This document shows, one piece after another, positions 38,034 to 46,700 of a stretch of 64,000 nucleotides of DNA. Both the position numbers and the translations under genes were made by a program. The DNA comes from an uncultured Lachnospiraceae bacterium. GTDB lineage: Bacteria > Bacillota > Clostridia > Lachnospirales > Lachnospiraceae. Location: the NCBI GenBank assembly GCA_947630025.1, contig CANRFZ010000008.1, positions 1-64,000 on the forward strand. Reading direction: 5' to 3'. A model generated the notes under the pieces. That model was not told the origin of the DNA. It saw only the letters and a list, made by a program, of their open reading frames with translations, and made no database searches. Numbering within the stretch: position 1 is the stretch's first letter; every line of letters starts with the position of its first letter.

Positions 38034-40931
38034 TTAACGCGGCACTTCTACCATAATATACGCCTCTATCTGATCCATCTCCTGTATGCTGTCGAAGCCC
38101 TCAAAGACCAGACCGCACTCGAAGCCGGCCTTGACTTCCTTGACGTCGTCCTTGAACCGCTTCAGCGACGCCAGCGCGCCTTCGTAGATCTGCTCGCCGT
38201 CTCTCGTGATGCGGATCTTGCAATCCCTGCGGAACTCGCCGTCCAGCACATAGGAACCGGCGATATTGCCGATGGCGGACGCACGGAAGATCTGGCGCAC
38301 TTCGGCATGGCCGATGACCTTTTCCTCGAAGATCGGGTCCAGCATTCCCTTCATGGCCGCCTCGATATCCTCGATGGCCTGATAGATGACCTTATACAGA
38401 CGCACATCCACGCCCTCGCGCTCTGCCACCGCCTTGGCGGTAGCGTCCGGCCTGACGTTAAAGCCGATGATAATCGCCGAAGATGCCGATGCCAGCGATA
38501 CGTCCGATTCGTTGATCGCGCCGACGCCGCCGTGGATACACTTGACTACCACCTCGTCGTTGGACAGTTTCATCAGGCTTTGCTTGACGGCCTCCACGCT
38601 GCCCTGCACATCCGCCTTGACGATCAGGTTCAGCTCTTTGAGGCTGCCCTCCTGAATCTGGTTGAACAGATCGTCCAGCGACATTCTGGTCTTGGTCTCC
38701 GCCAGCATCTCCTCCTTGTGCTGCGCCATATACGTTTCCGCATAGCTCTTGGCCGTCTTGTCATTCTCATGAACGAGGAACACTTCGCCGGCGCTGGGCA
38801 CATCGGACAGTCCCAGGATCTCCACCGGCATGGAAGGCGTCGCCTCCTTCACCCGTCTGCCCTTGTCGTCGATCATGGCCCTGACCTTGCCGTGGCTTGC
38901 CCCCGCGGAGATAAAGTCACCCACGTGGAGAGTGCCCTTCTGCACCAGTACGGTGGCTACCGGGCCGCGTCCCTTATCCAGCTCGGCCTCGATGACCAGA
39001 CCTCTGGCGTTTCTGTTGGGGTTCGCTTTCAGTTCGAGGATCTCCGCCGTCAGCAGGATCGTCTCCAGCAGGTTGTCGATGCCCTCGCCCGACTTTGCGG
39101 AAACCGGCACAAACTCCGTGGAGCCGCCCCAGTCTACCGGGATCAGCTCGTGCTCCGTCATCTCCTGTTTTACCCTGTCCACGTTGGCGTTGGGCTTATC
39201 GATCTTGTTCACCGCGACGATGATCTCGATTCCCGCCGCCTTTGCATGGCTGATCGCCTCCACCGTCTGCGGCATAACGCCGTCGTCGGCGGCCACTACC
39301 AGCACCGCGATATCCGTAGAATTGGCGCCGCGCATACGCATGGCGGTGAACGCCTCGTGTCCCGGCGTGTCGAGGAACGTGATCGTCTGGCCGTTGACGG
39401 CTACCGTGTAGGCGCCGATGGCCTGCGTGATGCCGCCGGCCTCCTTATCCGTCACGTTGGTCTTGCGGATCGCGTCCAGCAGCGAAGTCTTACCGTGGTC
39501 AACGTGCCCCATAACGCAGATAACGGGAGGTCTTCTCACCATGGTGGATTCGTCTTCCTCCTCCTCTTTGAGCAGCTCCTCTATCACGTCCACTTTGACT
39601 TCTTTTTCACAGATAATCTCATAATCGATGGCGATATTTTCCGCTTCTTCAAAGCTGATCTCCGAGTTCAGCGTCACCACCTGTCCCTGCAGGAACAGTT
39701 TCTTGATAATGGCGGAAGACTGCACTTTCATCTTTTCGGCCAGCTCCCTGATGGTCAGCGTCTCGGGGATCGTGATCACCTTGATCTGCTCCTCCGGCTC
39801 CTCCACCTTCTTCTCCGGCTTGATGAAACGTCCCGCCCTGTTGCGGTTCTTTGCCGCCACCTCGTCGTCTTCGTATATCAGATCCTTTTTCGAGCGTCTG
39901 TCCCTGTCCTGATTGGCGCGGCGCTTCTCGTCGTCGCGGTGCTTCTCAGCGTCCTTGACAGGCGCCTCGGGCATAAAGTCCTTTGCACCGTTACCCCGCT
40001 TAAATCGATTGTCCGGCCCGCCGCCGCTTCTCTGGCCGCGCTCAAAATTTCCAGCGCCGCGCGCGCCGTCCTGACCAAAGCCGCCGCTCCTGCGGTCACC
40101 CGGACCGCGGTTATAACCCTGTGCACCTTTTGTTTCAAATCTGCGACTCTCTCCCGCATTTCCCGTTCTCTCCTGACTCTGCGCCGCAGCCGCGTTCTCG
40201 CGCTCCCGCTTCTCCTGCTGGCGCTGCTCCATCCTGCGCTCCTGCTGCTGCCGCTGGCGCACGTCGTACGGCTCCGCGCTCACCGGAAGGGGCTTCTGCG
40301 TCGGCCTGATGATCTGGTGCGGCATATCCTGTGCCTGCACCGGACGGCCTCCCTGCATTCTCCTGTCACCGCCCGGGCCGCCGTGGGGCGGTCTGGAACC
40401 CTGCATCTTGGAATTGTGCGGATTGCTTACAAAAATGATCTTTTTCTTTCTGGGCGCTTCCGGACGAGCTTCCTGCCCCGGCGCTTTGGCGGGTTTCTTC
40501 GCCGCAGGCTCCTTGCCGTCCTCAGCAGGCTTCTTCGCCGCAGGCTCTTTACCGTCCTCGGCAGGCTTCTTCGCCGCGGGCTCCTTATCGTCCTCAGCGG
40601 ACTTCATTGCCGCAGGCTCTTTGCTCTCCCCGGCGGATTCCTTCGCCGCCTCCGCCTTAGTCTCTGCCGCCTTAGCCGCAGCGGATGACGCCGCCTTGGT
40701 GGTCTTCTCCGTCTCGGACGCTTTCCCGGCAGACTTCGCCTTCTCCTTGGGCGTTGTGTCAGCAGCCTTGCCCTCCTTGCCGAAATGCTCCCGCACCAGC
40801 GCGATAGCCTCATCCTCCACGGAACTCTGCGCCGCCTTTACCTCATATCCTTTATCCTGCAGAAAAGCCACCAGCTCCTTGCTCTGTCTGTCCAGCTCTT
40901 TTGCCAGCTCATGTACTTTCATTTTTGCCAT
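38034..40931 (-). CDS. infB: Translation initiation factor IF-2, 965 aa
   Basis: GTPase that places initiator tRNA on the ribosome. I start at [16 protein letters not shown] (40931), 8 bases after GGAGG, and not at the upstream GTG. A long charged N-terminal region (to about 395) contains four ~12-residue tandem units of the form [12 protein letters not shown] and an Arg/Gln/Gly-rich part. The GTPase core has [18 protein letters not shown] and NKID; domains II, C1 and C2 complete the protein. Confidence 0.98.
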   Translation of the reverse strand: MAKMKVHELAKELDRQSKELVAFLQDKGYEVKAAQSSVEDEAIALVREHFGKEGKAADTTPKEKAKSAGKASETEKTTKAASSAAAKAAETKAEAAKESAGESKEPAAMKSAEDDKEPAAKKPAEDGKEPAAKKPAEDGKEPAAKKPAKAPGQEARPEAPRKKKIIFVSNPHNSKMQGSRPPHGGPGGDRRMQGGRPVQAQDMPHQIIRPTQKPLPVSAEPYDVRQRQQQERRMEQRQQEKRERENAAAAQSQERTGNAGESRRFETKGAQGYNRGPGDRRSGGFGQDGARGAGNFERGQRSGGGPDNRFKRGNGAKDFMPEAPVKDAEKHRDDEKRRANQDRDRRSKKDLIYEDDEVAAKNRNRAGRFIKPEKKVEEPEEQIKVITIPETLTIRELAEKMKVQSSAIIKKLFLQGQVVTLNSEISFEEAENIAIDYEIICEKEVKVDVIEELLKEEEEDESTMVRRPPVICVMGHVDHGKTSLLDAIRKTNVTDKEAGGITQAIGAYTVAVNGQTITFLDTPGHEAFTAMRMRGANSTDIAVLVVAADDGVMPQTVEAISHAKAAGIEIIVAVNKIDKPNANVDRVKQEMTEHELIPVDWGGSTEFVPVSAKSGEGIDNLLETILLTAEILELKANPNRNARGLVIEAELDKGRGPVATVLVQKGTLHVGDFISAGASHGKVRAMIDDKGRRVKEATPSMPVEILGLSDVPSAGEVFLVHENDKTAKSYAETYMAQHKEEMLAETKTRMSLDDLFNQIQEGSLKELNLIVKADVQGSVEAVKQSLMKLSNDEVVVKCIHGGVGAINESDVSLASASSAIIIGFNVRPDATAKAVAEREGVDVRLYKVIYQAIEDIEAAMKGMLDPIFEEKVIGHAEVRQIFRASAIGNIAGSYVLDGEFRRDCKIRITRDGEQIYEGALASLKRFKDDVKEVKAGFECGLVFEGFDSIQEMDQIEAYIMVEVPR

Positions 40932-40946
40932 GCTTGCTACCTCCAC

Positions 40947-41270
40947 CTATTCCGAATCTTCTAATCGCTTACGTATGGAATCCGCGAATCCCCGGTCGGT
41001 CACCGCCAGACAGGAGCGTTCCTCCTGCCCCATCGCGTGTCCCAGCGTCTCTTTCGTGCCGTATAGGACGCAGGGCACCCTGTGGGAACCGCACATATTG
41101 CTGAATTTCTTTTTGGTATTGTCCGAAGCGTCCTCCGCCAGAATGACCAGACGGGCTTTGCCCCGCCTGACCGCCTCCTCCGTTGCAAAGCCGCCGCTGG
41201 CGACATTCCGCGACCGGAGGGCGAGGCCCACCAAAGATAACACCCGGTCTTTATTTGGCCCGTTCCGCAT
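40947..41270 (-). CDS. L7Ae-family ribosomal protein (YlxQ), 107 aa
   Basis: Start chosen at MRNGPNKDRVLSLVGLALRS (41270), six bases after GGAGG inside the end of ylxR, so the genes overlap by 20 bp. The L7Ae fold shows in RKARLVILAEDASDNTKKKF (here RRGKARLVILAEDAS) and VPCVLYGTKETLGHAMG. Binds K-turn RNA; part of the nusA operon. Confidence 0.9.
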   Translation of the reverse strand: MRNGPNKDRVLSLVGLALRSRNVASGGFATEEAVRRGKARLVILAEDASDNTKKKFSNMCGSHRVPCVLYGTKETLGHAMGQEERSCLAVTDRGFADSIRKRLEDSE

Positions 41271-41535
41271 CTTCATCCTCCGCAAACTCTTTTTCCAGAT
41301 TCTCATATATCTCCCGCGGTATGCGCATCTTGAAGGAACGCTCCAGCCCCTTGTTTCCGGCGGCTTTTTGCAGGCACCCGATATCCCTGCACAGATAGGC
41401 GCCCCTGCCGTTCTTCCGGCCTGTCGTGTCCAGCACGATATCGCCCTCCGTGGTTCTGAGCACGCGCATCATGTCCTTCTTATTCTTCATTTCACCGCAG
41501 CCCACACACTGGCGCATGGGTATTTTTTTTGCCAT
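41251..41535 (-). CDS. ylxR: YlxR / RnpM RNA-binding protein, 94 aa
   Basis: Short conserved nusA-operon protein with IPMRQCVGCGEMKNKKDM and TGRKNGRGAYLCRD; in Bacillus the family modulates RNase P. The C-terminus is acidic and overlaps the next gene. Starts 2 bp after nusA. Confidence 0.95.
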   Translation of the reverse strand: MAKKIPMRQCVGCGEMKNKKDMMRVLRTTEGDIVLDTTGRKNGRGAYLCRDIGCLQKAAGNKGLERSFKMRIPREIYENLEKEFAEDEDAERAK

Positions 41536-41537
41536 CG

Positions 41538-42908
41538 TTATTCCTCTGTCACAGGTTCTTCTTCATCTGCTCCGGACGCATCGGCGTCCTCGTCTGCTGC
41601 AGGCGCGCCGCCGTCCTCGTCATCGGCGTACTCCTCCTCGTACTCCGCAGCGCCGTCGCCGCCGTCCTCGTCATCGGCGTACTCCTCCTCGTACTCCGCA
41701 GCGCCGTCGTCCTCGTCCGCACCGTCCTCTGCGTCATACTCCTCTCCGGCGTATTCGTCCTCGGCATACTCTCCCTCGTCGTAGCCTTCCACGCCGTAGC
41801 CTTCCTCGTCATACGCCGCATATTCTTCCTCGTCCTCGTCATAAATATAATCTTCATAACGGAAGCCGGGCGCGTCCTTGGCCTGCGTCTCGCTCTTGAT
41901 GTCGATCTTGTAGCCGGTGAGTCTGGCCGCAAGTCTGGCGTTCTGCCCCTCCTTGCCGATGGCGAGGGACAACTGATAATCGGGCACTACCACCTTGGCC
42001 GTCTTCTCGTCGGGATCGGCAAAAACCGCCACGATCTTGGCCGGAGAGAGGGCGTTCTGGATCAGGTTGCCCGGATTTTCATCCCAACTGACGATATCGA
42101 TCTTCTCGCCGCAGAGCTCATCCACGATGGAATTGACTCTGGTGCCGTTGACGCCGACGCAGGCGCCTACCGCGTCCACATTGGGGTTGTTGGAGCGGAC
42201 GGCCATCTTGGTTCTGCTGCCGGGCTCTCTGGCGATGCTCATGATCTCCACGGTGCCGTCCTTGATCTCCGTCACTTCGGCCTCAAACAACCTCTTGACC
42301 AGCTCCGGGTGGGTACGGCTCACGAGAATCCTCGGCCCTTTAGGTGTATTCTTCACTTCCAAAATATATACCTTGATCCTGTCGGTGGGCCGAAAATGTT
42401 CCGTCTTCACCTGCTCGTTTTCGTTGAGCAGGGCGTCCGCCTTGCCCAAGTTAATCGATATGTTCCTGCCGATATAGCGCTGCACGATACCGGTCACGAT
42501 ATCTTTTTCCTTCTCATAATACTGGTTATAGATGACGCTCCGTTCTTCCTCGCGTATCTTCTGCAGAATCACGTTCTTTGCATTCTGCGTGGCGATACGG
42601 CCAAACTCCTTGGACTTGATCTCCACAGGGACGATATCGCCCACCTCCGCCGTCTCGGAGATCTCCCGGGCATCCTCCAGCGAGATCTGCAGCACGTTGT
42701 CCTCCACTTCCTCGACGACCTCTTTCTCCGCATAGCACAGAAATTCACAAGTCTCACGGTCGATCTCCACCTTGACGTTGTCGGCCTTGCCGAAGTGGTT
42801 CTTGCAGGCCGTGATCAGGGAATTTTCGATCGCCTCAAAAAGCGTCTCCTTGCTGATCTCCTTCTCCTTCTCCAGAATGTCCAGTGCCTCCATTAACTCC
42901 TTATTCAT
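41538..42908 (-). CDS. nusA: Transcription factor NusA with long acidic tail, 456 aa
   Basis: Elongation, pausing and termination factor. N-terminal domain (MNKELMEALDILEKEK), an S1 domain, and KH domains (GACVGVNGTRVNSIVDEL; AIGKEGQNARLAARLTGYKIDIKSE in parts). After about residue 355 there is an unusual ~100-residue tail of Asp, Glu, Tyr and Gly. Two perfect copies of a 17-residue unit (GDGAAEYEEEYADDEDG) occur in it. Confidence 0.97.
   Translation of the reverse strand: MNKELMEALDILEKEKEISKETLFEAIENSLITACKNHFGKADNVKVEIDRETCEFLCYAEKEVVEEVEDNVLQISLEDAREISETAEVGDIVPVEIKSKEFGRIATQNAKNVILQKIREEERSVIYNQYYEKEKDIVTGIVQRYIGRNISINLGKADALLNENEQVKTEHFRPTDRIKVYILEVKNTPKGPRILVSRTHPELVKRLFEAEVTEIKDGTVEIMSIAREPGSRTKMAVRSNNPNVDAVGACVGVNGTRVNSIVDELCGEKIDIVSWDENPGNLIQNALSPAKIVAVFADPDEKTAKVVVPDYQLSLAIGKEGQNARLAARLTGYKIDIKSETQAKDAPGFRYEDYIYDEDEEEYAAYDEEGYGVEGYDEGEYAEDEYAGEEYDAEDGADEDDGAAEYEEEYADDEDGGDGAAEYEEEYADDEDGGAPAADEDADASGADEEEPVTEE
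41607..41708 (-). repeat. 51-bp perfect tandem duplication in nusA
   Basis: Two identical 51-bp copies encode the 17-residue acidic unit of the NusA tail. Perfect identity suggests recent duplication. Confidence 0.93.
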
Positions 42909-42968
42909 TTTCCGTTATCCTCCTATGTTTTGGAATCTGTATCTTGGCATTATGCGTGTTTCTGTTTT

Positions 42969-43457
42969 CTATGAAAAATCCAGCGCCAGCCGTATCACAG
43001 CGATATCGCTTCTTTTAAAAACGTGTGTTATTTTATCTTGGCCATCCGCCTCCGCGGGTTCCTCCACCGTGACTGTCTCTGCGTCAAAGCCTTGCAGAAT
43101 ACCCGAAAATTCCTTCTGTCCGTCGATGGGTTTATAAGTCTTGACCTCCACCTCGCAGCCAATGCTTTTCTGCAGGTGACGGTCTTTTTTCAGCGCCCGG
43201 CCAAGCCCCGGACTGCTGACCTCCAGAATATAGGCGTCCGGGATGAAATCCTCCCGGTCCAGCGCGTCAGACAGTGCACGGCTCACATTCTCGCAGTCGC
43301 CGATGGTGACGCCCTCCGGCCTGTCGATGTAGGCGCGCAGATACCAGTCGCTGCCCTCCTTGACGTACTCCACGTCATAGATCTCCACGCCATGCGCCGC
43401 GGCGATGGGCGTAAGGAGCTGCTCCGTCCTGGCCTCGTATGTCTCTCTCTTTGACAT
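42969..43457 (-). CDS. rimP: Ribosome maturation factor RimP, 162 aa
   Basis: 30S assembly factor. Motifs: GVEIYDVEYVKEGSDWYLRAYIDRPEGVTIGDCE-type N-terminal domain, VSSPGLGRALKKDRH, and a C-terminal SH3-like part ending with ITHVFKRSDIAVIRL. First gene of the rimP-nusA-ylxR-ylxQ-infB-rbfA-nrnA-truB-ribF operon. Confidence 0.97.
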   Translation of the reverse strand: MSKRETYEARTEQLLTPIAAAHGVEIYDVEYVKEGSDWYLRAYIDRPEGVTIGDCENVSRALSDALDREDFIPDAYILEVSSPGLGRALKKDRHLQKSIGCEVEVKTYKPIDGQKEFSGILQGFDAETVTVEEPAEADGQDKITHVFKRSDIAVIRLALDFS

Positions 43458-43477
43458 GGCTGCCTCCTGTCATCACG

Positions 43478-43506
43478 TAAAAGAGTGGACTCGCAAGTCC
43501 ACTCTC
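43478..43506 (-). terminator. Intrinsic terminator/attenuator in the rimP leader
   Basis: Perfect 10-bp stem AGAGTGGACT, loop TGCG, AGTCCACTCT, then TTTT, between the operon promoter and the rimP start. It would stop most transcripts before the operon unless read through. Confidence 0.8.
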
Positions 43507-43536
43507 TATCGTAGCTTATGTTCACATTACAGTGGT

Positions 43537-43565
43537 ATTATACCACCGGCCGCATCATTTGGCAA
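43537..43565 (-). promoter_or_regulatory. Promoter of the rimP-nusA-infB operon
   Basis: TTGCCA (43560-43565), 17 bp, TATAAT (43537-43542). The -10 lies in the palindrome GTGGTA-TTA-TACCAC (43532-43546), which could be an operator. Confidence 0.85.
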
Positions 43566-43584
43566 GAAAATTTTGTAAGCAGAG

Positions 43585-43656
43585 TAGCTCGTAGGGGAAT
43601 CGAACCCCTGTTTCCGCCGTGAGAGGGCGGCGTCTTAACCGCTTGACCAACGAGCC
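43585..43656 (-). tRNA. tRNA-Glu (anticodon CTC)
   Basis: Full cloverleaf: acceptor GGCTCGT with ACGAGCT (one G-U), anticodon arm CCGCC-CTCTCAC-GGCGG with anticodon CTC, T-loop GGTTCGATTCC, discriminator A. The CCA end is not encoded. Confidence 0.96.
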
Positions 43657-43675
43657 ACGTGATCGACACTTGCTT

Positions 43676-43704
43676 ATTTTATTATATTTCCCCGCATAAT
43701 GCAA
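43676..43704 (-). promoter_or_regulatory. Promoter of tRNA-Glu
   Basis: TTGCAT (43699-43704), 17 bp, TAAAAT (43676-43681), about 20 bp before the tRNA. Confidence 0.8.
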
Positions 43705-43758
43705 GTCCTATTTTTTATTTTCTGTGATTTTATTTTTTTACCGTCCCGTCCTGTAATG

Positions 43759-43772
43759 GTAACGCTCGTTAT
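43759..43772. repeat. GTAAC-GCTC-GTTAT palindrome, intergenic
   Basis: One-mismatch copy between the polC stop and the tRNA promoter. No T-rich terminator for polC is visible here. Confidence 0.5.
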
Positions 43773-43792
43773 TTAATTAGTGTAAACCCTGT

Positions 43793-46700
43793 CTATCCGA
43801 CCAGATCGAACAGGCTGATCTGGTTGGACTCCGGCAGATCGCCCAGAAGCCCCAGACTTCCCATCAGATCCACCACCGTCTTGGGCGCTTTGGCGCGCTC
43901 TCTAAAATCGTCCCTGCTCAAAAACGGGCCGTCCTTGACCGCCTCGACGATGGCGTCCGCCACCTGCGGGCCCACACCCTCGATACTGTTGATGGAGGGC
44001 ATCAGCTTTCCGTCAACGATCTGAAACTGTCTGGACTTCGCGGTAAACAGGTCGATCGGCACAAACGTAAACCCTCTGGCGTACATTTCCTGCACGATCT
44101 TCATATCCTTGTAGGTGTCCTGCTCCTTCTTGGACAGCGTATCGCTCCTGCGCCTGTAATCTTCCATCACGCTCTCCAGATGCTCCTGCCCCTGACACAT
44201 GATTTCATAGGAAAAGGCCGAGGCGCGGATGCTGAAATACGCCGCGTAATATGCCAGCGGATAGTTGATCTTGAAGTAGGCGATCCGCCATGCCATCATG
44301 ACATACGCCGCCGCGTGCGCCTTCGGGAACATATACTGGATCTTCTTGCATGACCAGATATACCAGTCCGGCACGCCCGCCGCCAGCATCGCCTCCTCCC
44401 ACTCCGGCTTCAGGCCCTTGCCCTTGCGCACGCTCTCCATAATCGTAAAGGCCAGCGACGGCTCCATGCCGTGCCGGATCAGATCCAGCATAATGTCGTC
44501 ACGACAGCAGATCGCCGTGGAAATCGTCGCCTTGCCCTCCTCGATCAGCGCCTGCGCGTTGCCCAGCCACACATCCGTGCCGTGGGACAGGCCGGAGATG
44601 CGCACCAGATCGGCAAAGCAGGCCGGCTTCGCGTCGAGCACCATCTGGATGACAAAATCCGTGCCGAACTCCGGCACGCCCATGCAGCCCAGCTTACACC
44701 CGCCGATCTGCTCCGGCGTGATGCCCAACGCCTCCGTGGAGGCAAAAAGCGACATGACGCCGGGATCGTCCAGCGGGATGGACACCGGATCTACCCCTGT
44801 GAGATCCTGCAGCATACGGATCATCGTCGGATCATCATGCCCGAGAATATCCAGCTTGAGCAGGTTGTGGTCGATGGAATGGTAGTCAAAATGCGTCGTC
44901 ACGATATCCGTCGTCATATCGTTGGCCGGATGCTGGATCGGCGTAAAGGAGTTGATGTCCTCGCCCATCGGCAGCACGACGATGCCGCCCGGATGCTGCC
45001 CGGTGCTCCTGCGGACGCCGGTGCACCCCGCCACGATGCGGTTGATCTCGCAGGAACGCTTGTGCCTGCCGCGCTCCTCATAATATTTTTTGACATAGCC
45101 GTACGCCGTCTTGTCCGCCAGCGTACCGATAGTGCCCGCGCGGTAAGTCTGGCCGCTGCCGAAGATGACTTCCGTATACCTGTGCGCCTTACTCTGGTAT
45201 TCCCCCGAAAAGTTCAGGTCGATATCCGGTTCCTTGTCCCCTTTAAAGCCGAGAAAAGTCTCAAACGGAATGCCGAAGCCGTCCTTTTTTAACGGCTGCC
45301 CGCACACGGGGCAGTTTTTGTCCGGCATATCGCAGCCCGCGCCGTCGCTATAGGCTTTCACCTCGTCGGAGTCAAAGTCGGAATAGTGGCAGTTCGGGCA
45401 CAGATAATGCGGGCTCAGCGAATTGACCTCCGTGATCCCCGCCATGTTCGCCACAAAAGAGCTGCCGACGGAGCCGCGGGAGCCGACCAGATAGCCGTCC
45501 TCCACCGATTTCCACACCAGCTTCTGGGCGATGATATACATCACCGCAAAACCGTTGTTGATAATGGAGTCCAGCTCCTTTTTCAGCCTGTCCTCCACGA
45601 TCTGCGGCAGCGGGTTTCCATAGAGTTCATGCGCCCTCGTATAGCAGATCTCCTTGAGCTGCTCGTCGCTGTTCTCAATGACGGGCGGGCACTTGTCGGG
45701 GCGCACGGGCGACATCGTATCCACCATGTCCGCGATCAGGTTGGTGTTGGTGATGACTACTTCCTCCGCCTTGCTGCTCCCCAGATACGCAAACTCCTGC
45801 AGCATCTCCTCCGTGGTTCTCAAATAGAGCGGCGCCTGTTCGTCGGCGTCCTCAAAGCCCTGTCCCGCCATAATGATGCGGCGGTACACCTCGTCCTCTG
45901 GATTCAAAAAATGCACGTCGCAGGTCGCCACCACGAGCTTGTGGAACTGCTCGCCCAGACGCACCACCCTGCGGTTCATCTCCATAATGTCCTCCTCGGA
46001 CTTGACATTCGGCACCCGGTCGGAAAAGATCATGTACCGGTTGTTGCCCACCGGCTGGATCTCCAGATAGTCATAGAACTTCACCAGTCTCGCGATCTCC
46101 GTCTCCGGTTTGTTCTCCATAATCGCCCGGTACAGTTCGCCCGCTTCGCAGGCGCTCCCTACGATCAGCCCTTCCCGGTACTCGTTCAGCAGGCTCTTGG
46201 GGATGCGGGGCCTTCTGGCAAAATACCGCAGATGGGACAGGGAGACCAGCCGGTACAGGTTCATGCGCCCGACGTTGTTTTTGGCCAGAATGATACAGTG
46301 GTAGGTGGGCAGCTTGTTGACGATCCGATCCCGCTTGCGCCGCCCTTCCTCGTTGACCTGCGCCAGCGTCGTAATGCCGTCCGCGGCAAGCATCCCTGTC
46401 AGCTTGACAAAGATCTCCGCCGTGGCCTCCGCGTCGTCCACCGCCCGGTGGTGGTTCTGCAGCGAGACGCCCAGCGTCTTGGCCACCGCGTCCAGCGTGT
46501 GCTTGGCCTGTCCTTCCAGCACCACCCGCGCCATGTTCAGCGTGTCCACATACGTAAAATCATGGGGAATCCCCTGTCTGTCGCAGTTTTCCATGAGAAA
46601 GCCCATGTCAAACCCGGCGTTGTGCGCCACCAGCGTGCAGCCCTCGGCGAACTGCAGAAACGCCGGCAGCACGGTCTCGATCCTGTCCGCGCCGATCACC

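Noticed and set aside
40483..40640. CRISPR-like periodic repeats
   Set aside because: All regular repeats in the window are direct tandem arrays without unique spacers; no cas gene is present.
38307..40688. 793-codon plus-strand open frame
   Set aside because: Entirely antisense to infB, with no ribosome site and a composition (His/Leu/Arg-rich) typical of the reverse complement of a GC-rich gene.
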